From contig JAMYGW020000004.1 in NCBI GenBank assembly GCA_025617375.2, positions 2,232,001-2,296,000 on the forward strand: a stretch of 64,000 nucleotides of DNA, given 5' to 3'. Under the pieces are notes generated by a model. That model ran no database searches and was not told where the DNA came from. It saw only the letters and a list, made by a program, of their open reading frames with translations. This document shows, piece by piece, positions 23,891 to 35,221 of the stretch. This stretch comes from Acarospora socialis (taxonomy: Eukaryota > Ascomycota > Lecanoromycetes > Acarosporales > Acarosporaceae). Position 1 is the stretch's first letter, and each line of letters opens with the position of its first letter. The position numbers and the translations under genes are program-made.

Positions 23891-26800
23891 CTATTCCAAA
23901 CTCATTGGCACCAGTTCCTGCGACCTTTGTTGTATCTCCGCTAGCGTATCATAGAAGATCTCAAGCGCCGTCGACATGACCTTCGTCCGGTTCCAGTCGC
24001 CTCGCGTCCGCCAGACGTAATCCATGAGGGTGCTGTTGATCTGCTCCAGCTGCTCCACCGAGCACCGGGTCGTGCGTTCGACCATGGTCGGCAGCATGCC
24101 GGTCAAGAAGCCTCCGTCCATGATCAAGGTCGGTGGCGTCTCGTCATTCAGCAGGGCGTGGATGCTTGCATTTTGAGGTCGCGAAGGGGCGTGGAACGGG
24201 GGCACGGGCGGCTGCGACCCCGGTTGCGATGGCGGTTGCGATTGGCTGCTGCTGAAACCGCTGCTCTGGGAATACGCGACTTCTGCCCGCCGGGTCAGAC
24301 CATTGCCGTTGGTAGCGGAGAGCTGGCTGATCATACCTTGAGTGTCGGGCAATTGGGAGTTGGCCGACGCTCGATCGCCAAGCAACTCGAGCTCCGGCCC
24401 CGCTGGACCGTGGCCCTGAGGGCCGTTGGTACTCTGCGTGTTGAAGTAGGCTGCAGAGGACCGATCGGAGGTTCTCTTGTCGGAGGTCGTTGTGGAGGCA
24501 TCGTTGGCGTAGTCTTGAGGCTGGGAGCCGCTGATCATCGGTGTGATCGCGCCCTTCTGTGACAAGGACCCAAATGCCGCCCGCTCCCGCTGCTGTAAGG
24601 AGGGTGGTCCCGTATAAGAATGGGCGGGCCTGTATTGAGCAGACTGGCCGAATGAACTGTGCTGGGTATCCCGCTCCGTAGATGGACCATCGTCACTGTT
24701 CATCACATGGGCATCTGCATCACCTCGTGATGGGTAAGATGATCCATTACTCTGTGGTGCGTGTCCACCAGTATCGGCAAGGTCGGAGATCTCTCCAGCA
24801 TATCCGTTGGTCAGGGTGCTATGTTCGGATGGGCGTGATGGTGTTAGCTGATGTACGAGTCCCTGACTAGGTTGCCCGTTTATAATCGGCTGGCCCAGAA
24901 TTATCGGACCAGTCGATACAGTAGTACCTGAATCCTGTGGAGGCACATTCGACATTATCTGAGGTACCACTCGCCCTTCGGCTTCCGCGGCTTGCCTTGC
25001 TTTCTCTATCTTCTCTTTCTCACGCTTTGCCTCCCTAACGTAAACCTGTTCGCACTCTGCCGCCAAACCCGGCTCTGTCGTTTCAATGAAGCCCATGTCT
25101 ACTTCGACATTGGCTTGCAACTCATTGGCCTTGAGCAGTCTCTCTTGATCATCCATCGTCTTCGCATCCTTAGTCAACTTCTTTATATCGGCCAAGAAGT
25201 CTTTCGGCCGCTTGTAGTAACCATTCGAGAGCCGCTTTTCGATTGTCACGATCTCCAAATTGTAGTAAAACTTGCCCGATGCCACCTCTACAAGACCAGG
25301 AGAACCGTGGTCGTCTTTGCCTTTCTCAAAGGGCCGGAAATGTGCTTGTTGCCGTAACTCATGTGGTAAGTCTGTACTCAATGTGGCAGGATCCTCTTCG
25401 TCATAGAGATATCTGATCTGGCTCTCGTCGATAACACCGGTGCGAAACTTCTTGAATTTTTGTTTGATTTGATCCATAATTGGCTGTATCCTGAGTTTCA
25501 AAAGGTTGAGCGTCTGTCTATCCTTCTTTTTCTGAGCTTTGAGTTCCTCCTTCGATGGTGGTTCAGGCTCCTTGGCTGGTTCTGGGGGAGCTTCTTTTAG
25601 GTGCTCTAGTTTTCGCTTCTTGCGATTGGCTGGATCAGGGAATTGCGGAGGTGTCAGCCCTAGATATTCAACGACAGGCGCAAAGAACTCTTGTCGCCAT
25701 TCCTACACAGATATCAGCTTCCCGTAGCACCTAAAACAGTGAGAACAACGTCAGAGGACTGACATCTCTAGGCAGCGTTAGTTCAAATTGGTTTCTCTTC
25801 GAATAACTAAACAGATCACGTAGCATGCTCTTATTGACATGTTCTGGCTCACTTTCCAGCACTCCCAGAACTAGTATGGGCTCAGTTGGCGGCAGGCTTC
25901 GAAGCAGGCCGATGAAGGTCGATATAACGGTGGTGCCGACAGTATTATACCAGCTATCTACATTAGGTATATAGATCACACTGGGCTTGTGTCTCCGAAC
26001 TTCCGAGAACAGCTGAACAACAGCCGCTTCGGGGGACTACCAGTAACTGTCATTAGCAGTAAACGGCAAAGTGATAAAATCAGAACGTTACGTACCCGCG
26101 TCGAGTCACTCAACAGAGTCGGTAAATCAAATGCCTGGACGTGGACGCCCTCGAAATGACTGAGAATAGCTCCGGCCAAATACTGCTGGCCCATTCCAGG
26201 GACGCCCCGAATGAGCAACCGGGGTCGGAAGATACGAGACTTTTCAAATTCTACACATGGTATTAGTCTGCTACTAGCAAAGAACAGCCCTTTGCGAAGA
26301 CGGACCCTGCTGCATTCGCTCTCGCGCGAAACCTTTGTCGTCTTCAGGGTCCTCAAACTGAGCTTCTTCAAGCGCTGTTAACTTCCTTTTCTGGGGCAAA
26401 ATTTCGGCAATCACATTCTTGATCTCTCCCAAAGGGTGACGCAATAGAGGTTCAAGGTGTGTTGGCAATGGCGTTGCACCAGAAGATGCTGATCGCTCTG
26501 ACGAGGGTACCATTTTCTTGATGGAGATCATAAAATCTTTCGCCGTAATGTTGATCTTACTTGGATCGATCTCAAGCTTTTTATTAGATCTGTAGATTTG
26601 CGGATACCGCCGTTGTACGGCGTTCAGAGCAGCTTCGGTGCATAATGCACGAAGATCAGCACCACCGTAGCCTTTTGTTAGTTCTGCGAGCTCGTCCTTG
26701 AATCCACTAGGTAATGGCGGTTCCCATCCCTTGGTATGGATGTCCAAGATACTTCTTCGGGCCTCTGTATTTGGTAATGGGAAGTAGAACTCTCGATCAA

Positions 26801-29291
26801 ACCGACCGGGCCGGCGAAGCGCAGGATCGATCGAGTCAGGGCGATTGGTAGCGCCAATTACGATGACCTGACCGCGTCCGTCCATGCCGTCCATCAAAGC
26901 AAGCAATGTGGATACGATGGATGCGTGAATCTGCTCTTGCTTGCTAGATCTGACCGGAGCGAGTCCTGGGGCACCACGTTATTTGATGTACTATTAGATA
27001 ACGATAATTGACTACTTACCATCGATCTCATCGAAGAAGATGATGCTTGGTTGATTCTTCCGTGCCTCCTCGAACAAAAGCCTGAGTTGACGCTCTGCTT
27101 CGCCAACCCACTTGCTGAGCGCGTCGGCTCCTTTGCGCATGTAGAACGTCACCTTACGACCCTGCGAGCTGACACTAGATGCTAGAGCTCGGGCCAGAAG
27201 CGTTTTTCCGGTACCAGGTGGACCATGAAACAGAACACCGCGTGGAGGTGTAACATGAAACCGCTGAAAGATTTCGGGGTATAGGAGCGGTAAAGCCACC
27301 ATCTCCTTGAGCTGATCGATGTGGCCTTGTAACCCACCCACGCTGTCAAAATTGACATTTTGATCTACTCCTAGGGGATCTGCGTCGGCCAATGCCTGCC
27401 TGTCCTTAATTCTCCCCAGGTTGGCAGGGGTGCCCGACGGCCCTTGCACAGCGTCGTTGCTGTGCGCCTGAGCCGGTGGAAAGAGGCCAAACCCGGCAGG
27501 CGCAGCCGAAGTTGGAGTCATCCCAACAGCTCCACCAACTCCTCGCGGACGCTGCATGATCTCATCTTCGCTGCTGTCAGAGTCCACACCTCCTGCGGCA
27601 CCAATGCCACCCGGCCCACCGAACACTGGAGGCGGACCACCTGCGCCACCAAATGGCCCATAAGTGGAGAAGAGACTTCGCTGCCAAGTACTACCACCGC
27701 CTCCGCGCCCTTTTCGAGATGGGGTGGTATTGGAAGGGGGTTCAGGATCTTCGATGGGTAAGGTGAGGTCGGGACGTAGGATCCTGTAATCAACGGACTT
27801 GCGGCTACGTCGTTTTGGCTTGTCATCATAGATGATTGCCGCCCTTTGGGCTCGTCGCGGTCGATCTCTCCTGAGGTCTTCTAATTCTTCTGCTAATTCT
27901 TCGGCAACCTCACTATCGTGCTCATCCGAGGTCGGACCCTGTCCAACCTTTGCCTTACCCTTCGCTATGCGACCACTCCTCCGACCATTGCTACTATTGT
28001 CTTCATCGGCCCTTAGGCTGCCTTTGCGCGGAGAACTTTCCGACGCTCCGGAGCTCGACATCTCATCTTCGCCGCCTTCTTCGACTCCAGGCTCAAAATC
28101 ACTGCTCTCTTCGTGGCCAGCTTTCTTGGATTGCTGCGAGCTTCGTGTTGGCCGCTGATCTCTACTTGACCGAGCTGTACGGCGCGAAGATCGACCACTC
28201 GCACGTCCCGCAGGTTCCTCAGCTCTGCTTCCATGGCGACTGCTCCCACCGTGCCTGGTGCTTCGTCTCTGGGAAATAAGGTCGTCATCCTCTTCATCCG
28301 GCGCAACTTCGCCGTCAGATTCTGGGACGATAATCTCATCTCCCATATCGACATTAGTTCTCAGCTGCGTGTCGCCTTGCGTAGCATTCTGAGTGTCGGA
28401 CTTTTGCTGCACTCTAATTCGATCAAATGAGACCTCCGCGTCGTCGCCTACATCGTCATGCACGGAAGCCGCAATCTCGCGAACATCAGTGACGCTTGGG
28501 TCAATCTGAGCGTTGTCATCATGCTCGTCTTTGGTCGGCACAGAGCTTCCCTCTTCCTCTTCGACGATAGCACTTTGCGGTAGAGTTTTCAGACCCTTGC
28601 CGCCTTTGATCGCCCTTGCCGGTATACCCTCTGGGCTACGTGTACCAGGCCGGACAATCTCCGCATGATGTCCGGAGTCAGTCAACGCCACCATGGTCTC
28701 TTGATCATCGTGAGCTATGCGACCGCTTCTGCGTGTTCCGACGACCTGCGTCTCGGGAGTTGGTCGACGTTTTGCGCCATGACTCGCGCTTCGAGTCCTT
28801 GTGTTTCTTGTAGTTGGCCCAGGCGTTGTGTTGGGTGTGGAGACGTGAAGCTTCAACACGAGTGATTTTGGTTTTCCTTTTTTCGTTGCCGGTCCCTTCC
28901 GCGGTGGTTCCTCTTCATCACCCTCTCGTTCTGCTGCAGAGTCTGGTGCTTCGAATAACTCCTCACTATCCTCGTCGCTCTCGCCATATTTCACAACCTT
29001 CTTAGTGCTCTTTCGCTTTGGGCGCCCGGTCCGTTCATCAACCTCGACCTCTTCCTCGATGACCTCTGGAGGCGACTCATCGCTGCTTTCGTCTTGCTCG
29101 CTCATCTCATCAGATTCATTACCATCGTATGATCGGCGTTGCTTCTTCCGTAACGGCTTTCTGGGATTGACTCTTGAAGGTTTTGATCTTCCAGGTCGAG
29201 CTGTTGACTGGTCGTAGGTAGAATCATCCGAATCGGACTTGTTCGGATCGAAGTCTTCAAAGGTGCGTTTACTACGATTCGGCATGTTCAT
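23891..29291 (-). CDS. AAA ATPase with bromodomain-like region, Yta7/ATAD2 family
   Basis: Five exons (complement): 27020-29291, 26306-26965, 26096-26250, 25764-26036, 23891-25702; 1,723 residues. The N-terminal 600 residues are acidic, Ser- and Arg-rich, with NLS-like runs. AAA1 has Walker A GPPGTGKT (about 690-697), Walker B IIFFDEID (about 750) and downstream VIVIGATNRPDSIDPALRRP. A second AAA module follows with a degenerate Walker A (RGVPGMGQQYL), as is usual for this family. The C-terminal part contains NGYYKRPKDFLADIKKLTKD, a bromodomain-like stretch, then a long Gln/Ser/Pro-rich linker. Orthologues remodel or evict histone H3-H4 and control nucleosome density. The start at 29291 gives MNMPNRSKRTFEDFD; the ATG at 29285 is an equally good alternative. 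Confidence 0.92.
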
Positions 29292-30328
29292 ATCGGGTTT
29301 CTACCGGGTTCGTCGTTCCTCTGGAGTTACTGTATGGTCAGAATACCACGATATAATACCGCTGGGAGAGAAGAAGAAAATCCATACTGATCTCTCGCTA
29401 CAAGTCTCCTCCTCATAGCCATCAAAACTTACACATGCTGAGGAGCACCGGTTTCTTTGGACTTTGTTGTGCTCTCGGACTGTTGTGCTTCGCTCAAACA
29501 ACAACGTGTCTGGCTGAGCGGGCAAATGATGGCCAGGAACAAGAAGGAAAGAGTAGAGAGGGATGCAACGACTGCGCTAGCAATTAGAGACAGTTATCTA
29601 GAAATTTTGGAGGTATTAGATGTCCGGTCGGTAGCAGAGAGGGGCAGGTTATGTTTCTCAAGGCGACAGAGAGGTGGATTTCAGAGAGTCACGCTTCGCT
29701 TGCCTTCCCCTTAGCGTCGCACTAAAAAAGGCAACAACACCCGTCATTGGGCCCGCTACCGCTGCAAAATCATCGAGCCGGAGTTACCGCATCATCGAAA
29801 GCTTTTGAAGCAGGATGATCAACTCCAACATCACTACCATCAATCAACATACGATGAGCCCAAAAAGCTCGCTTCCCCCTCGGGATCCCTCTATCTGGCC
29901 TTTTCCTTGCTTTTCGCTACTTTTTATGGGTCATAGCCCGAACACAGCCAACCATTCCTTGAATATATAACTGCGCTCATCTTGAATACTCGTCGGTGAT
30001 CTACGCCAGGTACCATCGGCGGCTTAAAAGCTTATCGTCTTTAGGGTCCTGTCAACGCCGTGTTGGGAAATCTGTTTTGTGGGGAATTCTATGGGCAACT
30101 TATCACGTGCATCGTCGCATCTGCTTACTAATCATGCAACTGGGCCGCCAGTCGATTGTAATCAGGATCAAGAACAGAGCATCAACATAACTCTAGTATC
30201 TGTACTATCTAGAGGGCTCTAGAATAATGCGGTTTGTGCTATTCAAGGTCAGGCTGGTCCTAGCCCAAGACCCTAACGCTTCAGTTATGCCTAATGACTG
30301 ACTCCCTCATGCTCGATATATCGGAAGT
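29292..30328. other. Intergenic, Yta7 promoter side and lipase 3' flank
   Basis: Upstream of the AAA ATPase and downstream of the lipase; about 1 kb. No coding region or RNA was recognised. Confidence 0.45.
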
Positions 30329-32506
30329 TTACTCCACCTTCGTAGGCTTCTTATCTACCATAAACCCATCCTCTTCACTAGCACCAGTGTCATCAACATC
30401 CAAGTCGTCGTAGAAGACCCGGCTTTGCCGACTAAGCTCCTCTAACATGCTATGCCTTCGGACTAGATCAGGTTGATTTTCTTGTTCGGAATCAGAGGAC
30501 TCGGCATATGCTTGGATTCCCAAACCATCACGGCGAGTGTTGACGGACGATGGGACATGCTCTCCATGTGCGCGAGCCGATCTGACTAGCTTTTGAAGGT
30601 CCCTTTCCGACAGTACGCTTGACGGCTTTGGTGACGCGGATAGCCCTGCCTCGATCAGGCGTTCGATTTTCATACGATTCGCGATAAACATGAGTCGCGG
30701 AAAGGTCGACTGCTGTCCAACTTGTATCATGTTCGCAAGCCGTTGTGGTGAGGGGTCGGAGAGAATATGGTAGAAGTCAACCAATCTCGACTTTGGCCAG
30801 ATAGTGATCGTCCCGCTGAACCGCTGGAGCCAGATCTCCGACCAATCTTGCCCGAGTGGGCGAGGTAGGAGTTCAAGGTGGCGTAATACCTTCAGCCACT
30901 TGTTCAGATCCAGTTTGAGATATTGCTCTGTTGCGGAGCCGAGGAAGCCACCTCGCCACCCACGTCCCCGCCGATGTGTGACCGGTCGTCCGACCGTGCC
31001 GCGAGAGCTGAAGAAGAACAAGTTGATGTGAGGATTTACCTGAGAGACGATGGAGAAGTTGACGTTGAAATGTAAGCTGAGGGCTTTCAGTGGCACATCC
31101 GTACGTATGCTCCCATCCTTCCACTTATGACCGAAGGAGTATGGTGCTAGTGTTCCCTCCTTCGTTTTCATCATTAGCACCACCGGATTGAGGATGCCTG
31201 GGACGGCGGCACTAGCTAGTACTGCGGTCCAGATTACGCAGTCCGGGGAGGTTAAGTAATTCGCCAGAATTGTCGGCGAATGTGGATCGGACGGGATGCA
31301 CGTTACGTTGAGTTTTCGCCCCGTCCGCTCGTATGCCTCCCGAAAGGTCAGACTCCCACGACAGAACCAACTACACTTCCGAGCCCATTCTAGGGAGTCA
31401 AAACGGGCTCCAGTACGGTACCAGCGCGGGAACCATGTCCAGATATTGTCATGGCAGGCTGTGATGCGTCCTGCAAGAGCTGGGACCAGAAGCGCCTTGA
31501 GCTCCGAGTCGGTTCGCGTTGCGACAAGTGCTGCAACCAGGGCACCTCCCGAGGTACCGGTGATCACCTCAGGGAGCAGATTAGCATCGAGCAAAGCTTT
31601 CACGACCCCAAAATGATAATAGGCAAATGAGGCGCCGCCGGATAAACACAGCGCGGTGCGCCCATAATTCGTATACAGGTGTGAGAAAAAATCGTGTTTG
31701 GCCTCCTGTGTTAGTTGTTGCGAATGGCGAAGTAGCTCAACTGAGGACCCAACCTCGCCGAGGAAGTCCTGCACCAAGGTCTTTGTCCCGTAATATGTTT
31801 CGCTGTACAGCCTTGGGTTCTCTATTCCAACAAAGTTATTCTTGACACATGCCTCGAGTAATCGCCTTAGCTCCTCAATCGCCTTCGAACCTCCCTCGTT
31901 GTTGGTGGCAAGTGTCTCTTCGTTCTCGGTCTCACGCCTCAGCCTTGTCAAATCTCCTAGAACCCGTTTCACGGTTCCTGAGTCATAGTAGGCGTAATCA
32001 TCCGTCTCCTTCCAGACGTCATTTCCAAGATAAGCATCCAACTCTTTCGCTGCCTCCACCCAGTCTTTGTAGTTCGCCTTCGATTGTAAGCTACGCCTCA
32101 GCTTTTGTCTCCGCCCCCTCCAGGTGACCCCGCGTTCGTATAGATATATGTATATTCTTGTGACAAGGTAAGAAACCCCTAGGACGATGAGCCATCCGAA
32201 CACCACCATTAACAACGGCCACTTGAGAATGGTGTACACGAAACCCTCCCGCGTCTCATCTCTGCTCCTCTTGGGCGGTTTATGTGCCCGTCGCCGACTG
32301 TATTTCCGCCGCACTCGCTGATGGATGGGTCGCCAGTCGTTAAGGGCGATAACTGGGGAAGAATCCGGGGCGCTGAGAGCCTTGGCAAACTCCTCTATGT
32401 CGGCTTCATCGACGAACTCATGGTCAAAATCAGGTAGTTTCGTAATATCATATCCGTCATCAGAAAAGGGAGAGGGACCGTTGGTTGACTTCAGTTTGTC
32501 TGCCAT
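30329..32506 (-). CDS. Patatin-like triacylglycerol lipase, Tgl3/4/5-like
   Basis: One uninterrupted 725-residue frame. A membrane segment lies at about residues 95-117 (ILKWPLLMVVFGWLIVLGVS). The patatin core follows: oxyanion loop LCLSGGASFAYYHFGVVKAL (about 287-305), nucleophile motif GTSGG with Ser319, and catalytic Asp464 in KWKDGSIRTDVP. These form the Ser-Asp dyad of patatin lipases. The layout (N-terminal membrane segment, central patatin, Ser-rich acidic tail) is that of the yeast Tgl3/4/5 group, lipid-droplet triacylglycerol lipases with acyltransferase side activity; which yeast member it matches cannot be told here. The 5' ATG follows an in-frame stop region. No intron is needed. 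Confidence 0.9.
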   Translation of the reverse strand: MADKLKSTNGPSPFSDDGYDITKLPDFDHEFVDEADIEEFAKALSAPDSSPVIALNDWRPIHQRVRRKYSRRRAHKPPKRSRDETREGFVYTILKWPLLMVVFGWLIVLGVSYLVTRIYIYLYERGVTWRGRRQKLRRSLQSKANYKDWVEAAKELDAYLGNDVWKETDDYAYYDSGTVKRVLGDLTRLRRETENEETLATNNEGGSKAIEELRRLLEACVKNNFVGIENPRLYSETYYGTKTLVQDFLGEVGSSVELLRHSQQLTQEAKHDFFSHLYTNYGRTALCLSGGASFAYYHFGVVKALLDANLLPEVITGTSGGALVAALVATRTDSELKALLVPALAGRITACHDNIWTWFPRWYRTGARFDSLEWARKCSWFCRGSLTFREAYERTGRKLNVTCIPSDPHSPTILANYLTSPDCVIWTAVLASAAVPGILNPVVLMMKTKEGTLAPYSFGHKWKDGSIRTDVPLKALSLHFNVNFSIVSQVNPHINLFFFSSRGTVGRPVTHRRGRGWRGGFLGSATEQYLKLDLNKWLKVLRHLELLPRPLGQDWSEIWLQRFSGTITIWPKSRLVDFYHILSDPSPQRLANMIQVGQQSTFPRLMFIANRMKIERLIEAGLSASPKPSSVLSERDLQKLVRSARAHGEHVPSSVNTRRDGLGIQAYAESSDSEQENQPDLVRRHSMLEELSRQSRVFYDDLDVDDTGASEEDGFMVDKKPTKVE

Positions 32507-35221
32507 GTCAGTTATTAAGGCACTGGCATGTGGTTTGTGACGGTCAGTGAACGCGTTGGCGTGCCTGCATTATGACGCAAGATCTCGGAACTCCTGCCCC
32601 ACCAGAAGACCTGTACCTACAAACTCATACCTTATTTATATTCATACGAAGTACACACCACCATATACTCTTGTTAAGGTAACTGCAGCGACCTTAACAA
32701 GCATGCACTCGAAACAGATCTGTAAAGGCAGTCACAGCAGGGTATTCAATGAGAGTCTGTGGAGGCTAGGCAGGATCTGAAATATTCTTGCGGGGTTTCC
32801 CTAAGCTGAGCTGCAATGGTGTTCTCCAAACAGTCTGATAGCTATGCAGCTCGCCGGGTGATCGTTAAACCAACCTCGCTGATGGTATCCACTTCCTGTC
32901 ATATAAGAACCCTGGGCTCATGTCTCTTTTCGAAGTATCTGGACACGACTGATCAAGTTGGCGGATCGGGATGCGTCTGGGCTCGAGCTTGAGATGTCCC
33001 AACTTCCAGGCCCCACCTTCTCATGCACTGGCATACACCCGGATACCACCTTCGGTATGGCGTTTTGTGGAGTACGGAGAACGCCTTGTCTTATCGATAA
33101 AATCAATCTGAGATGATATGTACACAACTGGCTCAGAGGGAACAGCCTCACGACATGAATGACCTGACCTGCTAGTAATGTGAAAGTAAAACTGAGTAAT
33201 ACGTATTACCCAAGTTCATCAGTTCATGTCTATCCGTACGCGGTGACCTCTTCGATCCGCGGCATGTACGAGGCCAAGAATGGGCGAGTCCGCTTCATAG
33301 GGTTTCGCAATGCGGGACATCAGTATCTAGCGAGTGGGGGTGGACCTTGATCTCAGACCGCGGCAGCCGCATGCCTCGTCTTTATGTTTCTACGTTGAAA
33401 GTATAACGATCTAGCATACCGATGTTGTCAACTCTATTGACCGGTAGTAGTAGTGGCATGGATAGACCACGGTCAATACCTTAGTATGATCTTTGAATGA
33501 ACACTGAACCATTGCCACCAACTTCTGGCTGGGCCATACGAGTAGGTCATATGTGTAGTAAAAATAAACCGATGTCTCTGCTCCAGCGTCAGCAGACACG
33601 GAGCCTCTTGACACCTCTTTCGGAGAGATGAATCATCACACCGCTGCCAGACGCCCATGAGGGATGGTTGATCCGGGCCTCACGGCAGAGGAAATAAGGT
33701 AAGGTAGGGTTCGAAGAAGGCGGTGTCGAAACGATGGAGTTCAATTCGTGGAGCTGGATTGCAAACTCGAAAGGTATCAGATCTAGTGGAGACGCCGTGT
33801 TGGAGGGGAAGGCGTCCGATAAGCTGATGTCGTATAATTCATCACATTATTTCGACTCCCAGCCAGATGATCGGAGTACATTACAAGTATCCTGACGTTA
33901 GGTGTTCTGGTACTGAAGTTGCCTGAGTTTCCCTTTCAGAGCTTCGTTACCAACTTTCAATCACTATGGCCCGAAGAGGGCAACATTCAGCGAAGCTGAG
34001 TGGCTCGTGACGAAGCCGGTGCACAACATCTGCCTGACAAACGCGCGCCAGTGTCTCACCTGTTAAGACCCGGGCGATTTGCCTTGGCCACTCTTCCAGT
34101 ACTCGAGCCGTTGGTAAATGAGGGAGCGGCAGATGACGAGGCTCTTAGGTGTCAGGGAAGGGCCTGTATGAGATGGACCTACCTTATACGCTTGCTGTAC
34201 TTGTAGACGGAGTATAAGAGGAGCAGAGATGTTACCGCTTCCTCTTCCTCTCGACACCCTGATGATTTATCTAGTGTGGTGCACGTACCTTTGCTCCCCC
34301 AGGTGTAACGTGCTTCGATTGGCGCTCGTTGATAACGAGGATTAAAGTGGATGGGCGGTCGGTGATGATCTGATGCACACGAAAACCTACCTTTGAAGCT
34401 TGGCATTCCTGGACCCTCTTTCATGCATCGTGATAAAGTACCCCTCCAATCTCCCCAATAATCTATACCTGCCATCACTGAGGTACGGTAGGTAGACTGG
34501 ATCACTACCGGGCGTTCTCGATCATCATACCTATTGCCTTTACTGCGTTGCATCGTCCTTGGTCCCATTGCTCAGAGCTTATCTTATAAGACTGCTCTGG
34601 TGTTGGCTGGCTACAAATCCAGAGCTTTGACCGACTTGCTGAGAAACTACCTGGTGTTGCTATTTGGGGAGAATCTCAGAGGGGTCCGGCAGCTGCATCA
34701 TCTCCGCATATCGGACTCTTGCTACTTTCAGGAAGAATGGTTCTGCGTACTGGACGCACCATTCAGATGACCCTTCTCGGCTTCACCTTGTAACTCCTAT
34801 CTCGATAACTACCTACTCTACGATAGTCTTTGCTCGCTCCATTCTCGGGTCTATGCTTACACCCTTCGGTTCCAAGCTTGCTATCAGCCAAAACGCACTG
34901 TTAAGACCTAGGTATGTCCTGTATGGGCACAAATGTTACACAAACTACCATGATCTGCTGCAGCACATCCCCCCTTGGTCACTGCCTGTAATGCTTTTCT
35001 CTTTCCCTTGAGCTTAAGCTTCCGTTCAACACCCGTGATCAGATTAAAGGCTGACTAGAGTTACTACACAGGCCATAGCCTAGGACTAAACCTCCTTGTC
35101 GTGCCGAACAACCTTCGCATAGTAGACCTTCGGTCCTCCGCTTAGAGGCGATCGTCACTCTTGCCTTCGCTGATACACTAAAGGACGTTGGCATTCTCGC
35201 CAGCTCTATGCATCGACCAGT
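32507..35221. other. Intergenic, 2.7 kb, nothing recognised
   Basis: This is the second longest gap between the genes listed here. Short open frames on both strands (up to about 129 codons) have no family features and poor start context. No repeat boundaries, tRNA-like folds or transposase motifs were seen by eye. Confidence 0.5.
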
